Positions 1 through 5,436 of a DNA stretch of 39,290 nucleotides are shown one piece after another. A program made the position numbers and the translations under genes. The DNA is from a virus. Position 1 is the first letter of the stretch. The number at the start of each line of letters is the position of its first letter. The stretch covers positions 1-39,290 of the IMG/VR virus record IMGVR_UViG_3300032278_000034; one strand, 5' to 3'. The notes under the pieces were generated by a model that worked only from the letters and a program-made list of their open reading frames with translations, was not told where the DNA came from and searched no databases.

Positions 1-198
1 GATATAGTGCTTACAATTTCCAATCAGGATCAGGCAGATGCGATACTCGATGTTATTCGCAAAGCAGATGACGATGGCAATTTCGATTTTTCTTTCAACG
101 TGAAAACCCTCAAGACTCCTCTCGGAGTTAGTGAGCATTCCGAAGAAACCATCGGCGACGACGTGATCCGTTTAACAGGATTTGATTACGACGGATAA
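1..198 (+). CDS. Small acidic hypothetical protein, probably 5'-partial
   Basis: The frame is open from the first base of the window. A GTG at 7 could start a 63-residue product, but the true start may lie outside the window. The protein is small and acidic (runs such as KADDDGNFDF and a C-terminal FDYDG) with no signal peptide or membrane segment. I do not recognise a family. Support for a real gene comes from protein-like composition and from the strong intrinsic terminator that begins about 20 bases after the stop codon, in the same orientation. If the genome is circular, this gene would be divergent from the leftward operon at the right end of the window. Confidence 0.5.
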   Translation, partial: DIVLTISNQDQADAILDVIRKADDDGNFDFSFNVKTLKTPLGVSEHSEETIGDDVIRLTGFDYDG

Positions 199-218
199 CA
201 CAAAGGATCCGGATCTGT

Positions 219-255
219 AGACCGTCGACGCGATAACCGTCGACGGTCTTTTTTT
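219..255 (+). terminator. Strong intrinsic terminator
   Basis: A perfect 12-bp stem (219-230 pairs with 238-249) with a 7-nt loop is followed directly by a run of seven T (249-255). Each arm contains a GTCGAC palindrome. It closes transcription of the small gene ending at 198. Confidence 0.92.
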
Positions 256-282
256 ATGCCTGCCCATCTACCAACCATCGAT

Positions 283-429
283 GCCTGCCTGCCGAACCTG
301 CCTACCTGGTATCCTGCCGGAGCTGGCACGGTGACCAGGATGGATACGAGAACTAGCAAGAACACCGATGGCTATCTGCCTGCCTTCTCAACTCTGCCAT
401 AACTGTCGTCGTTCTGCCTGCCTGCCTGG
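283..429. repeat. CCTG tetranucleotide repeat clusters
   Basis: Short tandem runs of CCTG occur at 283-293 and 414-429, with isolated copies of CTGCC between and around them (for example near 257, 296, 315, 376 and 394). The copies are irregular, so this looks like microsatellite-type low complexity rather than true iterons. Confidence 0.5.
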
Positions 430-557
430 CGATAGACTACCGATCTATTGGCGGATCCTATGCCGTACTATTCGGCGGACTTGCGGAGACCGTGACAGCT
501 TCGGAATTTATCCCGACCACCACCAAACCCCACCACCCCGCCGGCCAGGGGGGTGTA

Positions 558-585
558 CCCGCCCCCTACCCCCGCCCACCGCCCC
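558..585 (-). other. G-quadruplex-forming motif on the minus strand
   Basis: On the plus strand, C-runs lie at 558-560, 562-566, 569-573 and 575-577, with a further run at 582-585. On the minus strand these give four G-tracts of 3 to 5 with loops of 1, 2 and 1 bases, which satisfies the usual G3+ quadruplex rule with very short loops. It lies in the non-coding region between the first terminator and the dockerin-like gene. Folding in vivo is not shown. Confidence 0.6.
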
Positions 586-816
586 TTTATTACCTCCCCT
601 ATTCCGCACTTCGGACCAGGTCCGGCTTTGATCGCCGCGTTGATCCGCAGGTACGTTGTTACGAAGTATGTTTTCCGGCCCCCGCCTTCCTCATTCTTGT
701 GATGGGTTAGACAATTTCAAGAAGAAGATTTGAAAACGGGAGTTGGTGGAGGAAGATGGAGTTAGTTAATTTTGAAAAAAGGGCGAGGGGGAGGATAGAT
801 ATGGAGAGTTCAGCTC

Positions 817-1134
817 ATGCGGAAATTTATTCTTCTTTTGGGTTTAATCTCGTTACCGTTTTTGGTTTTCAGCCAGGACTACGGTGGTTATTCTGAGCCG
901 GAGTATCTTAACGGGGATGTAACGATGGACGGGGTGTTGTGTTTTGACGACCCTGTCTCGATCATCTTCGCTTTGTACAGTAGGGGTGAGCCTCTACCCT
1001 GTTCGGATGTCGCGGACGTGAACAGGAGCGGGGTAGTGGAGTTGGGGGATGCGTTGCTGCTCTTGAATCACATATTCAGGGGTACTGCGATCCAGGATTG
1101 CTGGGTGACTTGCGGGGGGTTGGGTATCGAATGA
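817..1134 (+). CDS. Secreted dockerin-like calcium-repeat protein
   Basis: This is a 105-residue protein. Residues 1-20 form a clear signal peptide (basic MRK, then a hydrophobic core ending VFSQ, with no lipobox cysteine). The rest holds two EF-hand-like dockerin type I repeats: one at about 33-57, starting NGDVTMDG, and one at about 65-90, starting DVNRSG and ending LLLLNHIFRG. The Asp/Asn positions of the calcium loop are kept, best in the second repeat. Dockerins normally bind cohesins or serve as calcium-dependent protein-binding modules in secreted bacterial proteins; no cohesin partner is visible here. A GGAGAG about 10 bases upstream is a plausible ribosome site. The stop overlaps the next gene's ATG (ATGA), so the two are translationally coupled. 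A dockerin-like product is unusual in a phage and looks like host-derived cargo. Confidence 0.75.
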   Translation: MRKFILLLGLISLPFLVFSQDYGGYSEPEYLNGDVTMDGVLCFDDPVSIIFALYSRGEPLPCSDVADVNRSGVVELGDALLLLNHIFRGTAIQDCWVTCGGLGIE

Positions 1135-2039
1135 GCAGCCCAGGAGCGGTCAAGTCGCTTCCATGGGCTGTGAAGGAGTTGAGTCGGAACGTACACCAGA
1201 TCAGCTTTACGAGCGAATCGAGGGACGGCGTAGGCTGGGTGTTATTGCGTTCTGACGCGCACCACGACAACCCATCGAGTGACAACAAGTTGGAGGAGAA
1301 GCACTTGCAGCAGGCTTTAGAGCGCGGTGCTGCGGTGGTGGACAACGGGGATGCTTTTTGCGCTATGCAGGGCAAGTGGGATCCCCGTGCTGACAAGTCG
1401 GCCTTGAAGCCTGAACACCAGGTGGACGATTACCTTGACGCATTGGTTTCGACCTATGCTGATTTTCTCGAGCCCTATGCTTCGCAGTTGGCTGTGTGGG
1501 GAACAGGTAACCACGAGACGAGCGTGTTATCGAGGAGAGAGACTAACCTTACGACCAGGCTCATCGAGCGTTTACGGACGAAGACAGGTGCCAGTATCTA
1601 CGAGGGTTCGTATACAGGCTGGGTGTTCCTGTCATTGGTGAGGGGGAGCAGGAAGGACAAGCGGGCGGGAACGACTCGCACGGTTCGCCTGTGGCGTACC
1701 CACGGCTATGGAGGCGCTGCTCCTGTAACGAAGGGAACGATCCAGACGAACCGTCGAGCTGTGTATGCTCCCGATGCTCAGATCCTGATTTCCGGCCATA
1801 CGCACCAGGAGTGGTATTTCCCTATCCAGCGGATGAGGGTGAGTTCCAAGGGGCGGGTGTACCAGGACACGCAGTGGCACGTTTCCCTGCCGAGCTATAA
1901 GGACTCGTTCAAGGACGGGTACTCATACGGTGAATGGGCTATCGAAAAAGGTATGCCACCGACTCCTATCGGCGCAGCCTGGCTGAAGTTGTACTGGGAG
2001 CGTGACGAATTGAAGTTCGACATCGAGCCGGCAAAGTAG
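1131..2039 (+). CDS. Calcineurin-like metallophosphoesterase, phage type
   Basis: The protein is about 302 residues from the ATG at 1131; a TTG at 1098 is in frame, but the ATG overlaps the upstream stop as ATGA and is preferred. The metallophosphoesterase motifs appear in order: SDAHHD, NGDAF, GNHET, THGYGG and GHTHQ. These supply the usual Asp, His and Asn ligands for a two-metal site. The family hydrolyses phosphomono- or diesters; the substrate (nucleotide, DNA or other) cannot be told from sequence. The arrangement, with an 'HHDN...SD' start and a long insert before GHTH, resembles phosphoesterases I associate with tailed phages. No secretion signal is seen, so it should be cytoplasmic, unlike its coupled dockerin-like neighbour. 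A terminator follows. Confidence 0.87.
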   Translation: MSSPGAVKSLPWAVKELSRNVHQISFTSESRDGVGWVLLRSDAHHDNPSSDNKLEEKHLQQALERGAAVVDNGDAFCAMQGKWDPRADKSALKPEHQVDDYLDALVSTYADFLEPYASQLAVWGTGNHETSVLSRRETNLTTRLIERLRTKTGASIYEGSYTGWVFLSLVRGSRKDKRAGTTRTVRLWRTHGYGGAAPVTKGTIQTNRRAVYAPDAQILISGHTHQEWYFPIQRMRVSSKGRVYQDTQWHVSLPSYKDSFKDGYSYGEWAIEKGMPPTPIGAAWLKLYWERDELKFDIEPAK

Positions 2040-2066
2040 TATTCTTCTGTACCCATTCACTTACCG

Positions 2067-2100
2067 ACCCCCGGTTCATACCTTTCGCCGGGGGTTTCTT
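2067..2100 (+). terminator. Intrinsic terminator after the metallophosphoesterase gene
   Basis: A perfect 8-bp GC-rich stem (2067-2074 pairs with 2088-2095) is followed by TTTCTTT. It lies between convergent genes (stops at 2039 and 2113). Only the plus-strand side has a T-rich tract, so it mainly serves the rightward cassette. Confidence 0.85.
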
Positions 2101-2112
2101 TATGCCCTGACC

Positions 2113-2502
2113 TTATTTCGCTTTTTTCGCAGCCTTCCGTTCCAGGTAATCATCTCTCAGCGCCTCAAAGACTTCGTGTTCTCGAGGTCTTCCTTGTTTG
2201 TGTTTTTCGCAGTCCTCCATCATGTACTCCAGCGCCCTCTCGAAGGATACGCCATTCTTTTTATCCCCGAAGATGGGCGCGTAATCCTGGGCTACCGAGG
2301 TGCGCTGGACACGGTTCTGCCCCAGCCTCCATCTTTTCTTTTCGAGGAACCAGGTGCCATCGGCGTTTGGCTGGAACCGATAGTACATATGTTCATCGTT
2401 ATGGTAGGGCTCGTCTTGGGGCGTTTCGATAATATGCCATTGCGACTTCCCAATGAGTTCACCTTCGCTAATGGTTCCTTTTTCGATCCAGAATGTAGTC
2501 AT
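2113..2502 (-). CDS. Hypothetical protein, basic C-terminus
   Basis: This 129-residue protein has no recognised family. It begins MTTFWIEKGTI, has a central aromatic-rich part (HMYYRFQP, GTWFLEKKRWR) and ends in a lysine/alanine-rich basic tail. No membrane segment or signal peptide is visible. An AAGGAG sits about 10 bases before the ATG. It is the last gene of the leftward accessory cluster running from 5031, which also holds the adenine methyltransferase. It is probably soluble and possibly nucleic-acid associated because of its basic tail; that is inference. Confidence 0.65.
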   Translation of the reverse strand: MTTFWIEKGTISEGELIGKSQWHIIETPQDEPYHNDEHMYYRFQPNADGTWFLEKKRWRLGQNRVQRTSVAQDYAPIFGDKKNGVSFERALEYMMEDCEKHKQGRPREHEVFEALRDDYLERKAAKKAK

Positions 2503-2615
2503 CGCTTACCTGCTCCTTTTTGTTATTACGGTCTGAAAACAACCAGCATAGATAAGAGGCGCGAACGGGGTGTTTGTCTGGATAAAAATAAAAAAAAGAT
2601 CAGGACGGGCAGGCT

Positions 2616-2774
2616 TCAAAGGTGGTTCATGTCCGTGAAGTGAATTGCGGCATCCGTCTGAAGTCCTTGGCTTTCCATAAGAGGTCGGCAAAGTCCTTTC
2701 ATTTTAATGGTAGCAAAACGCCCGTCCTGGTCAGCCGGTATCTCCACACGGGAGATCAGTTCCGCTTGGGTCAC
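2616..2774 (-). CDS. Small hypothetical protein, 52 residues, GTG start
   Basis: This short frame has a GTG start (2774-2772) that overlaps the TGA of the upstream 30-codon gene as GTGA, the usual sign of translational coupling. The product begins MTQAELISRVEIP and ends DMNHL. It is mixed in composition with no low complexity. No family is recognised. A long T-rich tract follows its stop on the same strand (about 2599-2582). The coupling and ordinary composition support a real gene, but length alone cannot prove it. Confidence 0.5.
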   Translation of the reverse strand: MTQAELISRVEIPADQDGRFATIKMKGLCRPLMESQGLQTDAAIHFTDMNHL

Positions 2775-2863
2775 TTGTGCATGGCCTTCTTGTTTCTCTT
2801 CTTGCCGTACTTCCTCGCCGCCGCCTTACCCTTGCTGCTGGGTATCTTTCCGACTTTAGGCAT
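2771..2863 (-). CDS. Tiny Lys/Arg-rich protein, 30 residues
   Basis: The frame runs from an ATG at 2863 to TGA at 2771 and encodes a highly basic peptide: MPKVGKIPSSKGKAAARK, then YGKKRNKKAMHK. An AAAGGA lies about 7 bases before the start. Very similar tiny proteins, with an 'MPxVxGKxxPxxxKGKAAAxKY' pattern, recur in many tailed phages, from my general knowledge of phage genomes. Function is unknown; the charge suggests nucleic-acid or capsid binding. It lies 32 bases downstream of the Dam gene and is coupled to the next gene. Confidence 0.6.
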   Translation of the reverse strand: MPKVGKIPSSKGKAAARKYGKKRNKKAMHK

Positions 2864-2895
2864 AGGTCCGTCCTTTCAGTTCTCAGGGTCCATTG

Positions 2896-3588
2896 TCATT
2901 CTTCACCGCATTGCGTTCTCACGCACTTGCCAAGACCGCCGAAGGTCAGCAGGACATTGCTCCACTTGGCGTTGTAGAAGTACAGGATGCTGGCATAGGG
3001 GTTGGACTTGCAGATGCTGCCGTCAGGCTTACCGAACCGCAACCGCTTGCGTATGAAGCACAGCCCCGTCAGGTAGGGGTTGAATACCGACTCCTGCCAG
3101 TACTTCTGCTCCCATCGGGAGCCCGGCAACAGCGCCACTATCAGCTCGCCGTCTTCAGACTCGTCGCGAATCTTCCGAACGAAGGCTTTGATCTCTTTAC
3201 CGTAGGGCGGGTTGACGAAGGTTCCGTTGACCCAGTCCAGGCTCTCGCCCTGCTTACAGTAGAACTCTTCAGCGCCCGTGGGGTTCGCCTCGTGGGTAGC
3301 GGCATCGAGCGGGATCCTCGGCTGACCCGTAAGCTCGATGGCGAAGTATTCCTTTACCAGCTCTATGATTGCCGGCGGGGTCCACCATTCGGTGTCCTTG
3401 CATTTCTTCTCGACCAGGTTCGCCATCTTCTCCTCCTCCCGTCTCTCAAATTCTTTTCGGACTATTTCAAGATAGGTTCCCCTTGGAACCTGGACCCTGC
3501 TGTTGTGTAGATCGACTATTTCTTTTTCACTCGGTCTGAGGGGATTGGTTTTTACCCAGCTCAGAAACCATTTTCTGTTCTTCGCCAT
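2896..3588 (-). CDS. dam: Phage DNA N6-adenine methyltransferase (Dam family)
   Basis: The 230-residue protein fits the phage Dam family (N6-adenine transfer from S-adenosylmethionine). The family opening DTEWWTPP is at 65-72, LDAAT with its conserved Asp at 94-98, and the catalytic NPPYG at 126-130. The first ~55 residues are an extra charged segment. An alternative ATG at 3426 (Met55) is preceded by a strong GGAGGAGGAG ribosome site, whereas the start at 3588 has none. The N-terminal part could therefore be an extension or part of another product. Its likely role is to modify phage DNA against host restriction or to affect expression. The target sequence cannot be read from the protein. Confidence 0.88.
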   Translation of the reverse strand: MAKNRKWFLSWVKTNPLRPSEKEIVDLHNSRVQVPRGTYLEIVRKEFERREEEKMANLVEKKCKDTEWWTPPAIIELVKEYFAIELTGQPRIPLDAATHEANPTGAEEFYCKQGESLDWVNGTFVNPPYGKEIKAFVRKIRDESEDGELIVALLPGSRWEQKYWQESVFNPYLTGLCFIRKRLRFGKPDGSICKSNPYASILYFYNAKWSNVLLTFGGLGKCVRTQCGEE

Positions 3589-3596
3589 GATAAAAA

Positions 3597-3702
3597 GTTC
3601 GCCCTGCCAGGGATAGGATAGTTGGGTCTAAGTTGATGTTAGGTTCCATGCAAGAGGCCATAAGCTGAAGAGAAAATGGCACTCGGGTGTGGCAGGGCGA
3701 AC
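3597..3702. repeat. Perfect 13-bp inverted repeat spaced by 80 bases
   Basis: GTTCGCCCTGCCA at 3597-3609 has its exact reverse complement at 3690-3702. The pair fills the 124-base gap between the Dam gene start (3588) and the next stop (3713). The 80-base interior has no open frame of note. It could close a long RNA stem in the leader of the Dam gene, or form paired protein-binding sites. Confidence 0.7.
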
Positions 3703-3712
3703 GGGGTTCTAT

Positions 3713-4057
3713 TCATTCATAGCTTTTCGGCAGGTTTTCTATCTCCTCTAGAAATTCCCTGGTGTAGGCGTAGAAGGTCCATTTCTCGCCCATGAGTTGC
3801 TCAACGATCTTCTCCAGCCGGGCTTTGACCTTCTCCTGGAAGTAGGTCGCCTCGTCTTCGTCTATATAGACCAGGCATATACTGCCCGGCCTTGAGCCAA
3901 CGGTTATCCCGGCGCTGACTACGGCACTGTAAATAGGGACGCTGCGGGCCGCAAGCACCCGCAGAATCTCCAGCCACGGGAAAATGACGAACAGGTTGCC
4001 GTCCTGTTTCGTCTCGAACCTGGAGTCGCGCTTTTTCTCGAACATTGAGGGTCTCAT
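3713..4057 (-). CDS. Hypothetical protein
   Basis: This 114-residue protein matches no family I recognise. It starts with a basic stretch (MRPSMFEKKRDSRFETK), followed by beta-like hydrophobic segments (NLFVIFPWLEIL, VPIYSAVVSAGI, ICLVYIDED), then an amphipathic helical C-terminus. The ATG directly abuts the upstream stop codon (TGA then ATG), so it is part of the leftward operon. Confidence 0.6.
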   Translation of the reverse strand: MRPSMFEKKRDSRFETKQDGNLFVIFPWLEILRVLAARSVPIYSAVVSAGITVGSRPGSICLVYIDEDEATYFQEKVKARLEKIVEQLMGEKWTFYAYTREFLEEIENLPKSYE

Positions 4058-4486
4058 TCAGTCTGCGTTTTCGAGCTTCACTTTCAGCTCCGCGTTCTCC
4101 CTCTTGAGTTCATCAAGCTCCTTCTTGAGTCGCCCCTGTTCGTCCTCTGCGCTCTTCAGTATATCCGAATTACCCGCGGCATACTTTTGTTCAATCGTTT
4201 TTTGCTGTCGGGCCAGGTTGCCGGCCATCGTGATGTACTCCCGACAGGTGGCTATGGCCTTGACCAGGTGGTTCGGGGCTTCGCAGAAATACTGCGCTAT
4301 TCCGTTAAACCACTTCTGGGTCTCAGCGGCCATGCCCTTGTGGCTCACGATAGCCCCGGTGCGGTATCGAAGTCCCTGCTTCACCAACCCCGCGTAGATC
4401 CCTTCGAGTTTGTCGAGATCGTCGGAGTCGAAGAGATCAAGTTTCGTTGGTGTCTCCGTTTCCGGTGTCTTCGTGGTCTCCGTCAT
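4058..4486 (-). CDS. Hypothetical protein with C-terminal coiled coil
   Basis: This 142-residue protein has a Thr/Glu-rich start, a central helical part containing LEGIYAGLVKQGLRYRTG, and a C-terminal coiled coil from about residue 100 (SAEDEQGRLKKELDELK and on). No enzyme motif is visible. A GAGGAGAC lies shortly before the ATG, close to the ribosome-site motif of the right-arm genes. Its first 49 bases overlap the end of the HTH gene in another frame. Confidence 0.6.
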   Translation of the reverse strand: MTETTKTPETETPTKLDLFDSDDLDKLEGIYAGLVKQGLRYRTGAIVSHKGMAAETQKWFNGIAQYFCEAPNHLVKAIATCREYITMAGNLARQQKTIEQKYAAGNSDILKSAEDEQGRLKKELDELKRENAELKVKLENAD

Positions 4487-4778
4487 CTACAGTCTCCTCG
4501 TCTTCATCGGGTTCTTCTCCTGCTTCCTGGAGTTTTGAAAGTTCGCTTTTGGCGCGACGGTAAACAGACTCTGCCTCCTCGAGCTTCGCCTTCGCCGACT
4601 GCCAGTTCCTTGTCCTGTTCTCCTTGAGCCAGTCCTGCACGTCAACCAGGTCGAAGCGTAACCTTCGCCTTAACGGTGACGCGCTGATATTCACGCACGG
4701 CAAGCCCTGCACAACGAGCTTCTCGATAACGAGTCGAGAGCATTGCAGATGCCCTGACACCTCCTTAATCGTCAGCAT
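4437..4778 (-). CDS. Helix-turn-helix (excisionase/MerR-like) DNA-binding protein
   Basis: The 113-residue protein begins with a short winged HTH of the HTH_17/excisionase type (LTIKEVSGHLQCS, then RRRLRFDLVDVQDWLKENR at about 37-55). Next comes a charged helical segment (about 57-85) and an acidic tail (EEPDEDEETVDDGDHED). It has a strong AAGGAGGAG ribosome site inside the end of the upstream gene. The fold fits a transcription regulator, an excisionase, or a Nu1-type terminase small subunit. Its position in the leftward cluster next to the divergent terminase promoter allows any of these. An excisionase role would fit the integrase but is unproven. Confidence 0.65.
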   Translation of the reverse strand: MLTIKEVSGHLQCSRLVIEKLVVQGLPCVNISASPLRRRLRFDLVDVQDWLKENRTRNWQSAKAKLEEAESVYRRAKSELSKLQEAGEEPDEDEETVDDGDHEDTGNGDTNET

Positions 4779-5031
4779 CTTTCTCCTCCTTGTCTGGTAA
4801 TAATTCCAGGTACTCTTTCAGGCTGGTCGTTTCTACCCATATCGGAGTGGCCTCACCTGCCCACGAGCCGATGCTGTTGTACTCTAGGTACTCTTGAGCT
4901 TCGTCAGGGGTAGACCCTGCTTCGACTAGTATGTCGATGCACTTGTCAATGGAGTAGACAGCAAGTGTCGGCTGTCCGCATCGGCGACCAACTCCAATGA
5001 AAGCATCATCAAAACCATCAGCTAAAAGCAT
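4765..5031 (-). CDS. Conserved small phage protein
   Basis: This 88-residue acidic protein has the pattern FDDAFIGVGRRCGQ, then AVYSIDKCIDIL, then EAQEYLEYNSIGSWAGE with TPIWVE. I have seen this arrangement (...AVYDxxKCxxIL...EYxEYNxxGxYxGExTP) in many small phage proteins of unknown function. It is the first gene of the leftward cluster. No ribosome site is visible before its ATG, so it may be leaderless or the start may differ. It overlaps the HTH gene by 14 bases. Confidence 0.7.
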   Translation of the reverse strand: MLLADGFDDAFIGVGRRCGQPTLAVYSIDKCIDILVEAGSTPDEAQEYLEYNSIGSWAGEATPIWVETTSLKEYLELLPDKEEKDADD

Positions 5032-5085
5032 ATTGGGGAAGAATTGTACTGAAAAATCATCCCGCTGCCCGTATTTATTTTATAT
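5032..5085. promoter_or_regulatory. Divergent intergenic region between accessory and virion operons
   Basis: These 54 bases separate two divergent genes, so promoters in both directions should lie here or inside the gene starts. The right half is strongly AT-rich (5071-5085) and reaches the ATG at 5086. TTGTAC at 5044 could be a rightward -35, but no well-spaced -10 follows. Neither gene has a Shine-Dalgarno sequence, which would fit leaderless transcripts. Confidence 0.4.
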
Positions 5086-5436
5086 ATGGCGAAGAAAGCG
5101 AAGAAGAAAGCGAAGAAGAAGCCTGAGTCTCCCATAGTCGATAAGCTCAAGTCAGCCGCTGGGAAGAAGCGGAAGCGGAACAAGAAAGACCTCACCAGCC
5201 GGGAAGGGCATATACAGAAGCTCATCGATATCGTTGAGGATCCGACCACCGAGGACCGTAACCAGTTGGATGCTATGCGGCAGTTGGCGAAGATCTCCGG
5301 CCTCTCCGACCGCAAGCTCGACCTCTCGAGCATGACGATTGATGATCGGGTGGACCTGGTCATGGATACAGTTGCACCCGTCCTCGCTCTTCTGGGGTTT
5401 AAGGTAATTGACGACAGGGAAGAAGAGGCAGCATGA
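5086..5436 (+). CDS. Putative terminase small subunit
   Basis: This 116-residue protein has a highly basic N-terminus (MAKKAKKKAKKK, and KKRKRNKK at about 27-34) and a helical middle and end (REGHIQKLIDIVEDP, LDAMRQLAKISGLSDRKLDL). It sits directly upstream of the large terminase and overlaps it by 4 bases (ATGA), the normal place of a TerS. No classic TerS HTH is obvious, so the call rests mainly on position and on DNA-binding charge. No Shine-Dalgarno is seen before the ATG. Confidence 0.5.
   Translation: MAKKAKKKAKKKPESPIVDKLKSAAGKKRKRNKKDLTSREGHIQKLIDIVEDPTTEDRNQLDAMRQLAKISGLSDRKLDLSSMTIDDRVDLVMDTVAPVLALLGFKVIDDREEEAA

Larger units (their letters stand above)
256..816. other. Long non-coding region with skewed composition
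   Basis: About 560 bases hold no convincing gene; the open frames here are low-complexity proline/arginine-rich readings. Three compositional blocks can be seen. CCTG/TGCC tetranucleotide repeats run from about 256 to 430. An extremely C-rich stretch lies at about 515-600 and is G-rich on the other strand. A nearly pure purine tract lies at about 718-815, just before the next gene. No sigma70 promoter stood out. It is the only stretch over 300 bases without a gene, so an origin, packaging or regulatory role is possible, but that is inference. Confidence 0.7.

Noticed and set aside
368-710. Two overlapping rightward frames in the non-coding region
   Set aside because: They are proline/arginine-rich translations of C-rich low complexity, without ribosome sites or similarity to any family I know.
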